Shown here piece by piece: positions 1-10,734 of a stretch of 64,000 nucleotides of DNA (position 1 is its first letter; every line of letters begins with the position of its first letter). The translations under genes and the position numbers were made by a program. Source of the DNA: Deltaproteobacteria bacterium (lineage in GTDB: Bacteria > Myxococcota_A > Polyangia > Polyangiales > Ga0077539). The notes under the pieces are model-generated. The model was not told where the DNA came from. It did no database searches and saw only the letters and a program-made list of their open reading frames with translations. The stretch lies in assembly GCA_016704445.1 (NCBI GenBank), contig JADJAE010000148.1, positions 7,501 through 71,500 of the forward strand, read 5' to 3'.

Positions 1-435
1 ATCCTGGTGCTGAACTCCGGCGGCTTCGGGGGAGAGCCCCCACCCGCGAGAGAGGGCGGCGCTCCGGCGAGGGCGCCCGACGCCGTCGTCGAGGAGACCA
101 CCCGCCCCGAGCAGGCGCTGCTCTATCGCCTCATGGGAGACATCAACCCGCTGCACGCCGACCCGGAGTTTCCGCTGGTCGCGCGATTCGACGGCAGGCC
201 CATCCTCCACGGGCTCTGCACCTACGGCTTCGGGATGCGCGCGGTGGCGAAGGCCGTCGCGGGCGGCGACGCGACCCGCCTCAAGGAGATCGGCGCCCGC
301 TTCACCAAGCCCGTGTGGCCCGGCGACACCCTGCGCACCGAGGTCTGGAACGACGGGGACAAGGTGTGGTTTCGCACCTCGACCAGGGAGCGCGGCGACG
401 CCGTGCTCTCCCACGGCACCGCCCGGCTGACCTGA
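1..435 (+). CDS. Hydratase-2 / MaoC-domain enoyl-CoA hydratase, 3' part
   Basis: The reading frame is open from base 1, so the gene starts before the window. The visible part carries GGFGG near its start and then YRLMGDINPLHADPEF and PILHGLCTYGFG. These match the catalytic Asp/His hot-dog motif of 2-enoyl-CoA hydratase 2, as in MaoC proteins and the C-terminal part of peroxisomal-type multifunctional enzyme 2. The family hydrates trans-2-enoyl-CoA to (R)-3-hydroxyacyl-CoA, in the cytoplasm. It is followed after 37 bases by the transporter gene on the same strand. A GTG at position 7 could mimic a start, but the upstream frame stays open and the N-terminal hot-dog repeat is missing, so a 5' truncation by the window edge is the better reading. 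Confidence 0.85.
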   Translation: MLVLNSGGFGGEPPPAREGGAPARAPDAVVEETTRPEQALLYRLMGDINPLHADPEFPLVARFDGRPILHGLCTYGFGMRAVAKAVAGGDATRLKEIGARFTKPVWPGDTLRTEVWNDGDKVWFRTSTRERGDAVLSHGTARLT

Positions 436-472
436 TCCTCCGCCTCGGCCGCACGTAGAAGAAGAACCTCCA

Positions 473-2080
473 TTGGCTTCGCTGCTCCGAGAGCAACCGC
501 TGCTGCTGCTGTTCGTGGTCGGCGCCGCGGGGAGCCTGCTGGGCAGCCTCCGGGTGCGCGGCTTCGCCCTCGGCGTGGCCGCGGTGCTCTTCGTCGGCCT
601 CTTCGTCTCCGCCCTCGATCCGACCCTCGCGCTGCCCGACTTCGTCCCGCAGCTCGGGCTCGTGCTCTTCGTCTACAGCGTCGGCGTCGCGGGCGGCCCG
701 GCCTTCTTCTCCTCGCTGGGCCGCGCGGCGCTGCGCACCGGCGCCGTGGTGCTCGCCGGGCTCCTCGTCGCCGCCGCGGTCACCGTCTCGCTAGGGCGGG
801 CGCTGGGCCTCGGCGGCCCCACCATCGCGGGCCTCTACGCCGGATCGCTCACCAACACCCCGGCCCTCGCCAGCGTCGTCGAGGCGCTGCGAACGCGCTC
901 CGAGGGGCACCTGAGCGAGCCGGTGGTCGGGTACTCCATGGCCTACCCCATGGGCGTCCTGGCGGTGCTGCTGGTGATGTACCTGCTGCGCGGAAGGGAG
1001 CGGGAAGCTGGGACGGAGTCGGCCACGCCCGCGGGGCTCGTCGCGCGCACGGCGAAGGTCGCCCGCGACGAGGTGGTGGGCCGACCCGCGGAGGCGCTGC
1101 TCCGTCACGAGGGCTGGCGCGTGGTGTTCGGCCGGCACGAGCGCGCGGGCATGGTGGAGGTCGTCTCGGACCTCACGGTGCTCGAGCGAGGCGACCTGGT
1201 CACCGTGGTCGGCGCCAGCGACGAGGTAGAGCGGGTCGTGCAGCGCCTCGGAGACGCCGCGCCGGTGGAGATCGAGCTCGACCGCAGCCAGCTCGACTTC
1301 CGTCGGGTGTTCGTGTCGCGAAAGGCGATCCTCGGGAGGGCGGTGGGCGACGTGCAGCGGGAGATCGGGCGCGCCTGGGGGGCGCAGATCACCCGCATCC
1401 GCCGCGGCGACGTCGACGTGCTCCCGAGCGAGGACCTCCTGCTGGAGCCCGGGGACCGGGTGCGGGTGCTGGCTCCGCGCGACCGCCTGGACGCCCTCTC
1501 CGGGTACTTCGGCGACTCGTACCGCGCCATCAGCGAGGTCGACGTGGTCACCGTGGGCGTGGGCATCGCGCTCGGCCTGCTCCTCGGTCGCGTCGAGCTC
1601 TCCCCCTTCCCGGGGCTGCGCCTCTCCCTGGGCGTCTCCGGCGGGCCGCTCGTCGTAGGGCTGGTGCTCGGACGCCTGGTGCGCACCGGTCCGCTCACCT
1701 GGTCGATGCCCTACAGCGCCAGCCTCACGCTGCGGCAGTTCGGCCTGCTGCTCTTCTTCGCTGGCGTCGGAACCCGCTCCGGCGCGGCCTTCGCCAGCAC
1801 CGCGCCCACCCTCACCGGCGCCACCCTCTTCGGCGTCGGGGCGCTCGCCACCCTCCTCTGCGCCCTCACCATCATGCTGCTCGGGAGGGGCCTCCTCGGG
1901 CTCGACACCGCCCGGCTCTGGGGCGTGGTGGCCGGGGCGCACACCCAGCCCGCGGCGCTCTCCTTCGCGGTCGAGCTCGCGGACTCCGACGAGCCCAACG
2001 CGGGCTACGCGCAGACCTTCCCCCTCGCGACGATCGCCAAGATCCTCATCGCGCAGGTCATCCTGGCGCTCTTCCGCTGA
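473..2080 (+). CDS. AspT/YidE-type membrane transporter with central RCK_C domains
   Basis: A protein of 535 residues, close to the usual length of the aspartate:alanine exchanger (AspT/YidE/YbjL) family. About five hydrophobic segments fill residues 8-170, a soluble stretch runs from about 185 to 345, and about six more segments follow to the C-terminus. The soluble part looks like two TrkA_C (RCK_C) domains: VVFGRHERAGMVEVVSDLTV with GDLVTVVGASDEVERV, then VFVSRKAILGRAVGDVQ with GDRVRVLAPRDRLDAL. The membrane halves share the GLYAGSLTNTPAL and GVVAGAHTQPAAL type repeats of the AspT duplication. The start is a TTG at 473 after a purine-rich stretch. The transported substrate cannot be told from the sequence. 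Anion or dicarboxylate exchange is known only for some members. Confidence 0.85.
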   Translation: MASLLREQPLLLLFVVGAAGSLLGSLRVRGFALGVAAVLFVGLFVSALDPTLALPDFVPQLGLVLFVYSVGVAGGPAFFSSLGRAALRTGAVVLAGLLVAAAVTVSLGRALGLGGPTIAGLYAGSLTNTPALASVVEALRTRSEGHLSEPVVGYSMAYPMGVLAVLLVMYLLRGREREAGTESATPAGLVARTAKVARDEVVGRPAEALLRHEGWRVVFGRHERAGMVEVVSDLTVLERGDLVTVVGASDEVERVVQRLGDAAPVEIELDRSQLDFRRVFVSRKAILGRAVGDVQREIGRAWGAQITRIRRGDVDVLPSEDLLLEPGDRVRVLAPRDRLDALSGYFGDSYRAISEVDVVTVGVGIALGLLLGRVELSPFPGLRLSLGVSGGPLVVGLVLGRLVRTGPLTWSMPYSASLTLRQFGLLLFFAGVGTRSGAAFASTAPTLTGATLFGVGALATLLCALTIMLLGRGLLGLDTARLWGVVAGAHTQPAALSFAVELADSDEPNAGYAQTFPLATIAKILIAQVILALFR

Positions 2081-2089
2081 GCGAACCGT

Positions 2090-5000
2090 TCAGCGGGCGT
2101 CGAGCAGCTCTCGCACCTTGCGCAGCAGCGCGTCCGGCGTGATGGGCTTCGGCAGGAACGCGATGCCCGCGTCGAGCACCCCGTGTCGCACGATGGCGTC
2201 CGCCGTGTAGCCCGACACGTAGAGCACCTTCATCCCAGGGCGCAGCGGCGAGAGCCGCTCGGTGAGCTCCCGACCGCTCATCCGGGGCATCACCACGTCG
2301 GTCAGCATCATGTCGATGCGGGCCTTGTACTGCTCGCAGATGAGCAGCGCCTCGCCGCCGTTGCGGGCCACCAGCACGTTGTACCCGCCGCGCCGGAGGA
2401 TCGAGCGCACGATGCCACGCACCTGCTCGTCATCCTCGACGACGAGCACGGTCTCGCTCCCCTGGAGCGTCGCGGGCCGCGGGGGCTCCTCGAGCTCCGC
2501 CGCGACCTCCCCGTCGACCCGGGGCAGGTAGACCTTGAAGGTCGTTCCGGTGCCGGGCTCGCTGTAGACCCAGATGTGACCGCGGCTCTGCGTCACGATG
2601 CCGTACACCGTCGAGAGCCCGAGGCCGGTGCCCTTGTCCTTCTCCTTCGTCGTGAAGAAGGGCTCGAAGATGTGCGAGCGCGTCGCCGCGTCCATGCCGA
2701 TGCCCGTGTCCGAGACCGCCAGCATCACGTAGCGGCCGGGAGCGACCCCGTGCTGGGTCGCGGCGTACTCCTCGTCGAGGGTCACGTTGGCGGTCTCGAT
2801 GGTCAGGCTCCCTCCGGCGGGCATCGCGTCGCGCGCGTTGACCACGAGGTTCATGAGCACCTGCTCGATCTGCCCCGGGTCGGCCAGCACCCTGCCGAGG
2901 TCGGCCGCCGGGTGCAGCGAGAGGTCGATGTCGTCGCCCAGCAGCCGCTGGAGCATACGCTCCAGGCCCGCGGCGACCTGGTTCAGGTCGACGACGCGGG
3001 GCATCAGGATCTGCTTCCGGCTGAAGGCGAGGAGCTGCCGCGTGAGCTCCGCCGCGCGCTCGCCCGCCTTGGCGATCTCCCCGATCTCCACCCGCAGCGG
3101 ATCACCCTCCTTCAGGCCGAGCCCGATGAGGTGCGCGTACGTGAGGATCACCGAGAGCAGGTTGTTGAAGTCGTGGGCGACGCCTCCCGCGAGCTGCCCC
3201 ACGGCCTCCATCTTCTGCGCCTGCCGCAGCTGCTCCTCCAGCTTGCGCCGGTCGCTGATGTCCTGCACCGCCCCCTGTACGCGCGTGATGACCCCGGTGG
3301 CGTCGCGCTCGGCGTGGCCGATCAGGCGCACCCAGGCCCGTCGGCCCCGGGGCGTGACGATCTGCGCCTCCATGTCGAAGGCAGTGCCCAGCGCGGCGCA
3401 GGCGGCGATTCTTGCCTGCACCGAGTCACGGTGCTCGGGCCCCAGCGTGGCCGAGAGCTCCGCGAGGGTGATCGACGCGTTGGAGGGCGCGTCGAAGATG
3501 GCGGTCACCTCGTCCGACCAGGTGACCCGCAGCGTGGGCACCTCGATGCTGAAGCCCCCGAGGCGGGCGGTGCGGCCCGCGATGCGCAGCAGGGCCTCGC
3601 TCTCCCGGAGCGCCACCTCGGCGCGCCGTCGGCCCGACTCGCGCTCGAAGTTGTCGAGCCCGAAGGAGACCTCCCTCGCGACCTCGTCCAGCAGGTCGAC
3701 CTCCGGGGCGCCGAAGAAGCCCACGTCGACGGCGTACACGCTCACCGCGCCGTAGACCTCCCCCTCGCGGCGTATCGGGAAGGCCGCGGAGGCGCGCCAC
3801 CCCGAGCGCGCAGCGGCCTCGCACCACGGCGCCATGTTCGGGTCGCCGGAGATGTCGTTGCAGACGTACGGCCGCTGCTCTCGGATGGCGGTGCCGGTCG
3901 GGCCTCGGCCCTCGGGCCGGTCGTCGGCGAACACCTGGATGCCGTCGAGGTAGCCCGTGCTGTCGCCCGCGCTCGCGAGCGCAGCGACCTGGTGCGTGGC
4001 GGGGTCGTGCCGGCCCACCCAGGCCATGCGGAAGCCCCCGAAGGTGACCAGCGCCTTCGTCACCTGGTCGAGCAGCTCGACGGGCGAGCCGGAGCGCACC
4101 ACCGCGTGGTTGACCTTGCTCAGCGCGTTGTAGAGCCGCTGCGTGCGCTCGAGCTGCGCGGTGCGCTCCTCGAGGTCGGCGAAGAGCCGGCGTGACTCGA
4201 GCTCGTTGGCGATGGACTCGACCGCCAGCGAGATGTGGTCGGCGACCGCCCCGAGGACCCTGACCTCCTCCGCGCCGAAGAAGCCCGTGCTCTCGCCGTA
4301 GATCGCGAAGAGGCCCCGCGCGCCCCCGGAGAGCCGCAGCGGGAACATCGCGCACGAGCGGAACCCCCGGGCAGCAGCCTCGGCCTTGAAGTAGAAGCCC
4401 GGGTCGTTGGCGATGTCGTTCGAGACGGCCACCTGCCCGCTCTGCATCGCCTTCGCGGCGGGGCCGCGGTTGACGCGCTGGTCGCGCAGGCCGAGCTGGA
4501 TGGCGTCGAGGTACCCGTCGTCGTTGCCGAAGCGCGCCAGCGGCGCGAGGCGGTCTTCAGGCTCGCGGTAGAGCCCCACCCAGGCGAGCTGCGCGAGGCC
4601 CTTCTCGACCGCGATGCGACACGCCGCCTCGAAGATGTCCTGCGGGTCGCGCAGCCGGACGATGGTCTCGTTGACGCTGCTGGACACCGCGTAGAGGCGG
4701 GCGAGGTGCCGCGCGTGCGCCTCGCTCTGTCGGAGGGAGCGCTCTGCCCGGTCGCGGGTGATCGCGATGGCGGCGAGGTGCGTCGCCTCGGCCATCCAGG
4801 CGAGCTCCTCGTCGCTCGGGCCTCGGACCCTGGGGTAGTACATCGCGAAGGTGCCGAGCAGCTCCTGCTTCGGAGAGAAGATGGGCGTGGACCAGCAGGC
4901 CCGGAGGTCGTGCGAGAGCGCCTCCTCGCGGAAGCCCTCCCAGTTGGGGTGCGTGGCGATGTCCTCGACGACGACCCGCTCCCGGAGGAAGGCCGCCGCG

Positions 5001-5257
5001 CCGCAGGAGCCCACCGACGGACCGATGGCGGACCCGTCGATGAAGCGCCGGTACGCTGGGGCGAGGCTCGGCGCGGCGCCGTGGTGCAGGGTGCCGCGCA
5101 CCGGGTCGAAGAGCAGTAGCGAGCAGAGCATGTCCGTCGACTGCTGCTCGACCAGGCGCACGATGGCGTCGAGGATCGCGGGCAGCGACGCGCCGCTCGC
5201 GACCTGCTCGAGCACCGCGTGCTGCGACTCATGAAACGACCCCGGCCCCGCCCTCAT
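2090..5257 (-). CDS. Hybrid sensor histidine kinase: GAF x3, PAS, HisKA, HATPase, receiver
   Basis: A 1055-residue soluble signalling protein. Three GAF domains lie at about residues 15-170, 200-350 and 385-540. The second and third share the pattern AWVGxxxxxxxxxxPLARFG with GYLDGIQ, as in GAF_2 sensors. A PAS domain follows (about 555-675, ending RVQGAVQDISDRRKLEEQ). The HisKA box GGVAHDFNNLLSVILTYAH puts the phospho-acceptor His near residue 695. The ATPase domain has VVNARDAM, DTGIGMD and TGLGLSTVYGIV (about 795-915). The C-terminal receiver (about 935-1052) has the VEDDEQ acidic pocket, Asp in LTDVVMPRMSG, and a conserved Lys in PKPITPD. There are no membrane segments, so it senses a cytoplasmic signal. 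It has no adjacent response regulator. The N-terminal start at 5257 precedes GAF1 directly. Confidence 0.93.
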   Translation of the reverse strand: MRAGPGSFHESQHAVLEQVASGASLPAILDAIVRLVEQQSTDMLCSLLLFDPVRGTLHHGAAPSLAPAYRRFIDGSAIGPSVGSCGAAAFLRERVVVEDIATHPNWEGFREEALSHDLRACWSTPIFSPKQELLGTFAMYYPRVRGPSDEELAWMAEATHLAAIAITRDRAERSLRQSEAHARHLARLYAVSSSVNETIVRLRDPQDIFEAACRIAVEKGLAQLAWVGLYREPEDRLAPLARFGNDDGYLDAIQLGLRDQRVNRGPAAKAMQSGQVAVSNDIANDPGFYFKAEAAARGFRSCAMFPLRLSGGARGLFAIYGESTGFFGAEEVRVLGAVADHISLAVESIANELESRRLFADLEERTAQLERTQRLYNALSKVNHAVVRSGSPVELLDQVTKALVTFGGFRMAWVGRHDPATHQVAALASAGDSTGYLDGIQVFADDRPEGRGPTGTAIREQRPYVCNDISGDPNMAPWCEAAARSGWRASAAFPIRREGEVYGAVSVYAVDVGFFGAPEVDLLDEVAREVSFGLDNFERESGRRRAEVALRESEALLRIAGRTARLGGFSIEVPTLRVTWSDEVTAIFDAPSNASITLAELSATLGPEHRDSVQARIAACAALGTAFDMEAQIVTPRGRRAWVRLIGHAERDATGVITRVQGAVQDISDRRKLEEQLRQAQKMEAVGQLAGGVAHDFNNLLSVILTYAHLIGLGLKEGDPLRVEIGEIAKAGERAAELTRQLLAFSRKQILMPRVVDLNQVAAGLERMLQRLLGDDIDLSLHPAADLGRVLADPGQIEQVLMNLVVNARDAMPAGGSLTIETANVTLDEEYAATQHGVAPGRYVMLAVSDTGIGMDAATRSHIFEPFFTTKEKDKGTGLGLSTVYGIVTQSRGHIWVYSEPGTGTTFKVYLPRVDGEVAAELEEPPRPATLQGSETVLVVEDDEQVRGIVRSILRRGGYNVLVARNGGEALLICEQYKARIDMMLTDVVMPRMSGRELTERLSPLRPGMKVLYVSGYTADAIVRHGVLDAGIAFLPKPITPDALLRKVRELLDAR

Positions 5258-5329
5258 GGACGGAGGATACGCCCCGCCGTCCCGCGCCGTCGATCGGGCG
5301 CGGCGAAGGACGCCTCGGTTTCTAGGGGC

Positions 5330-7302
5330 TCACCGGGGGGTGAAGCGGAAGACGTTGCCCGAGACGATGCTGCAGGTCTGGCCCGCGGTGCTGCAGAGGG
5401 CGGTGCTCTCCACGCCGCTGATGCTCTCCATGCCGACCGTGGGGACGTAGCCCACGGGCAGCGGCGCGAGGCGCTGGTAGAGGAGCTCGACGATGTTGGT
5501 CGACTCGTGCAGGACGATCTCGAAGTTCAGGTCGGCGGTGCGGTTGCCGTAGTAGGTCGCCGAGCTCCACTGCACCACGAAGCGACGGCTGGGCGCGGTG
5601 CCCACGGTCGCGGTGCAGACGCCCGCCGGGGAGGTGAGCAGGTCGGTCCACCACGCGGCGATGACCCCGTTGGGCGCCGCCGGGTCGGGGACGAGGCCCT
5701 GGAGGTTGCCGTTCACCGCGCCGTCGAAGGAGAGGAAGCCGTTGCTCGACACGTTGACCCTCGACCCCGCCGCGACAGGGGCGCCCCAGTAGGTGAAGTT
5801 GAAGGGCATCGGCACGACCGCGCCGTTGTCGTCCGTGCTGGGGAGCAGGTGCGTCGCGCCCGCGGCCGCGCACGCGTCGACGAAGCCCGAGGCCAGGCTC
5901 GACCGCACGTAGGTCACGGTCGTCGAGGCGACGCAGGCGCCCGCGCGGCAGACCTGCCCGGCGGCGCACGCGCGCCCGCACGCCCCGCAGTGGAGGTTGG
6001 TCGCGATGCTCACCTCGCACCCGTCGTTCGCGACGCCGTTGCAGTTGGCGTAGCCCGGGTTGCAGGTCGGCGTGCACGCGCCGCCCACGCAGGGGGTCGA
6101 CGAGCCGGTGTGGCTACGGCAGACGATGCCGCACCCGCCGCATTGGGTGGCGTCGGTGTTGATGTCGCGCTCGCAGCCGGTGGACGCGTTGGCGTCGCAG
6201 TCGCGGTAGTTGCGCGCCGAGCAGCCGGCCAGCACGCACGCGCCCGCCGTGCACGCCGGGACGCCGTTGGGGAAGGCGCAGACCCGGCCGCACGCCCCGC
6301 AGTTGGTGGTCGTATTGACGGGTGTCTCGCAGCCGTCCGAGAACAGCCCGTTGCAGTCGGCGAAGCCCGCGGTGCAGGTGCCGATGCCGCAGACGCCCCG
6401 GCGGCAGGCGCCCACCGCGTTGGGCGGGTTCATACACGGGCGACCGCACCCGCCGCAGTGGCTGGGGGAGGTCTGCGGGTCGACGCAGGCGCCGCTGCAC
6501 ACGAGGTTGGGCGGCGCGCAGGCGGTCATGCACGTCCCCCCGGAGCAGCTCTGCCCGGCGGGGCAGGCGAGCCCGCACATGCCGCAGTTGGCCGGCGAGC
6601 TCAGCGGCGCCTCGCAGCCGTCGACGGGGCTGTTGTTGCAATCGCCGAAGCCTGCGCTGCAGGTCGTGCGGCACACGTTGGCGGTGCAGGCCGGGGCGCC
6701 GTTGAGGGCGGCGCCGGCGGGGCACACGTCCCCGCACGATCGACAGTTGGTGATCGTCCCGAGGCCGACCTCGCAGCCGTTGCGGGGGTCGGCGTCGCAG
6801 TCGGCGAAGCCCGCGCGGCAGGTGACCTCGCAGCGCCCGCCGAGGCAGGCCGCCGAGCCGTTGGTGCCGTTGCACGCGTAGCTGCACCGGCCGCAGTGGT
6901 CGATGTCGTTGAGCGGATCGACGCAGGAGCCGCCGCAGAGCACCCGCCCCGCCGGGCAGGGTGAGTCCGTCGCCGGCCCGGTGTCCGTCGCGGGCCCGGT
7001 GTCGTCCGCGGCCCCGGTGTCGTCCGCGGCCCCGGTGTCGTCGGCGGCCCCGTCCGTCGCGTCGAGGCTAGGGGCGTCCGAGAGCGCTCCGTCCGCCGCG
7101 TCGGCCCCGCCCACGTCCTGCGTCACCGGCGCGTCGCCCCCGAGGTCGGTCGTCGTCGGAACGTCCGCGGTCCCGCTGTCGACGCGCACGTTGTCCGCCG
7201 TCGGCACGTCGGTCTGCGTCGCGCCGCCCAGGGAGAATTCCCCGTCGGAAAGCTACACGCGCCGGTCGCCGCCACCATCGCAAGCCAGGTCCACCGCTTC
7301 AT
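5330..7302 (-). CDS. Secreted Cys-rich repeat lipoprotein (one apparent frameshift)
   Basis: The main frame (5330-7207) encodes an Asp/Thr-rich linker with DDTGAA and TDTGPA repeats. About nine cysteine-rich units of the CGGCGxxC...CxxGxCxxxxCxxGFxDC type come next. The C-terminal globular domain of about 200 residues contains NVSSNGFLSFDG and IAAWWTDL, a pattern seen in nidogen-like or PEP-CTERM-like surface domains. The signal peptide MKRWTWLAMVAATGACS (start 7302, lipobox ATGAC) is in another frame. Joining the two needs removal of one base near 7230, where the run reads TTCTCCC on the minus strand. The protein is then about 657 residues. Such proteins are common and often misannotated in Sandaracinus-like genomes. 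It is probably anchored to the outer membrane. Function is unknown. Confidence 0.75.
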
Positions 7303-7379
7303 TCCGTGGACGCTACCAGCCCTCATGGGCCGGGAGGGAGACCGTTGCGCGCGGTGATACGTTCGAAGTCACACCAAAG

Positions 7380-9344
7380 ATGATCCGAGCTGCGCTTCTG
7401 CTGGTCGCCCTCGCGTGCGCCTGCGTGTCGACCCCCCGGCCCGTTGGCCCCCCTGGCGCCGCGGCGCGCCCGGATGCCGACTACGCCGACGCCATCCCCT
7501 CGCCGGAGGTCTGGGCCGCCCTCGCCGCCTCGCCAGGGAGGGAGCGCCTCGCGCGCACCGAGGTGGTGAAGGTCATCGTCGACCTCGACGACCACGAGCG
7601 CATCTACTTCCTCCAGTCGCGCCGCTGGGAGATCCACTACTACTTCGCCTCGCGCTTCCTCTCCACCGCGCTCCGCCCGGTGGAGGACCACGCCGCCTTC
7701 AACGTCCGCGAGTACCGCCGCCCCGACCGCCGCTTCGTGCTCGGCACCCTCATGCACCAGCGCGACACCGACGCCTGGTGGTACGAGCTCGTCGCGGGCG
7801 ACACCCTCGACGTGCCGCGCACCGCGCGGGTCTTCCACGCCATCCGGGCGCGCCTCTGGGTGGGCGATCGGCTGCGCTACCACCCGGTTCCTCCGGCGCA
7901 CGACGAGGCGAGGGAGGAGTTCGCGAGGGCGGGCGTCGCGGTGCTCAGCTCCGACGAGATCTACGCGGGCATGGTGTACCAGCCCGTCAACCCCGGCGTG
8001 GCCTACGGCACCCTGCGCCTCGTCGACGGCCCGCTCGACCCGTCGCGGGTGCGCCGCACCGACGTGCTCGTGCTCGCCCACGCCCCGCTCGACCTGCCGG
8101 TGTGCGCCGGGGTCATCACCCAGGAGTTCCAGACCCCGCTCAGCCACCTCGCGATCCTGGCGAGCAACCGGGGGACGGCCGACATGGGCCTGCGCGACGC
8201 CCTGAGCAACCCCGCGCTGCGAGCGCTCGACGGCCGCCTGGTGCGCCTCTCGGTGACGCCGCAGGGCTGGGTCCTCACCGAGGCGTCGTTGCCCGAGGCC
8301 GAGCGCGCCTGGGAGGCGATGCGCCCCCGGTCGACCTCGCTGCCCGCGCTCTCGACGCGCGACGTGGGGCTGCCCGCCCTCTCGACCTTGCGCCGCGCCA
8401 GCCTCGACGTGGCGGGCGCCAAGGCCGCGCAGCTCGGCGAGCTCGCGGCCATCGGAGCGCCGGTGGTGGTGCCGCGAGGCTTCGTGATCCCCTTCGCGCC
8501 GTACCTCGCGCACGGGCAGCGATCGGGCGCCCAGGCGCTGCGAGACGCGCTGCTCGCCGATCCCGCGGTGCGCGCCGACCCCGACCGGCTGAGCGCGCAG
8601 CTACGGCTCCTGCGGGAGCGCATCGCCGGGAGCCCGCTGGACCCCGCGCTGCTCTCGGCGGTGCGGCAGCGGGTGCGCGAGCTCATCCCCACGCGGCGGG
8701 TGCGCCTGCGGTCGAGCACCAACGCCGAGGACCTCCCGGGCTTCAACGGCGCGGGGCTCTACCGCTCGGTGGTGATCGAGGCGAACGCCACGGACGCGGC
8801 GCTCTCCGAGGCCATCCGCGCGGTGTGGGCCAGCACCTGGAACCTCCAGGCCCACCAGGAGCGCAGCTTCTTCCGCATCGACGAGTCGCGGGTGGCGATG
8901 GCGGTGCTGGTGCAGGAGTCCATCGACGACGACGTGGTGGACGGCGTGGCCATCACCGCCAACCCCTTCAACGAGGGCCGCCCGGCGTACTTCATCAACG
9001 CCCAGGTCGCCGGAGACGAAGGCGGATCGGTGACCAGCGCGCGCGCCGACCAGGTGCCCGAGCAGGTGATCTATTACACCTACGGGGAGAGCGGGGAGTT
9101 CGAGCGCATCGCGAGGAGCTCGCTCACCCGGGGCGCCGCGGTGATGACCGACGCGGAGCTCGTCCACCTCGCCGGGGCGCTGCGGGCCATCCACGAGCGC
9201 TTCGTCCCCGACCCCTGGGACCGGGCGCACGCCATGGACGTGGAGTTCATCCTCCACGGCCCGCGGCGAGAGCTGGTGGTGGTGCAGGCGAGGCCTTACT
9301 CGCCAAGGTATGACCACGGGCGCGAGACGGCCGTCGAGCCGTAG
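7380..9344 (+). CDS. Lipoprotein with PEP-utilising mobile domain and PPDK_N ATP-binding domain
   Basis: The ATG at 7380 gives 654 residues and begins with a hydrophobic signal, MIRAALLLVALACACVSTP, with a lipobox-like LAC/CAC. I prefer it to the longer open frame from 6903 because that extension is antisense to the previous gene. Residues about 60-200 are unrecognised. Residues about 215-290 match the PEP-utilising mobile domain, with the catalytic-His motif TPLSHLAILASNRG near residue 253. Residues about 330-645 match the PEP synthase/pyruvate phosphate dikinase N-terminal ATP-grasp domain, with RSSTNAEDLPGFNGAGLY near 443, AVLVQESI, and AMDVEFI near the end. The order, mobile domain before ATP domain, is the reverse of classical PPS/PPDK, and the PEP-binding TIM barrel is absent. 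If exported, it would work outside the cytoplasm, which is unusual for an ATP-grasp protein. Confidence 0.8.
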   Translation: MIRAALLLVALACACVSTPRPVGPPGAAARPDADYADAIPSPEVWAALAASPGRERLARTEVVKVIVDLDDHERIYFLQSRRWEIHYYFASRFLSTALRPVEDHAAFNVREYRRPDRRFVLGTLMHQRDTDAWWYELVAGDTLDVPRTARVFHAIRARLWVGDRLRYHPVPPAHDEAREEFARAGVAVLSSDEIYAGMVYQPVNPGVAYGTLRLVDGPLDPSRVRRTDVLVLAHAPLDLPVCAGVITQEFQTPLSHLAILASNRGTADMGLRDALSNPALRALDGRLVRLSVTPQGWVLTEASLPEAERAWEAMRPRSTSLPALSTRDVGLPALSTLRRASLDVAGAKAAQLGELAAIGAPVVVPRGFVIPFAPYLAHGQRSGAQALRDALLADPAVRADPDRLSAQLRLLRERIAGSPLDPALLSAVRQRVRELIPTRRVRLRSSTNAEDLPGFNGAGLYRSVVIEANATDAALSEAIRAVWASTWNLQAHQERSFFRIDESRVAMAVLVQESIDDDVVDGVAITANPFNEGRPAYFINAQVAGDEGGSVTSARADQVPEQVIYYTYGESGEFERIARSSLTRGAAVMTDAELVHLAGALRAIHERFVPDPWDRAHAMDVEFILHGPRRELVVVQARPYSPRYDHGRETAVEP

Positions 9345-9401
9345 CGCCCATTACCTCGCGGTCGCGGATCGGGTATCAGCGTCGCAGGAGAACGCACCCC
9401 C

Positions 9402-10730
<1,329 letters not shown>

Positions 10731-10734
10731 CGGG

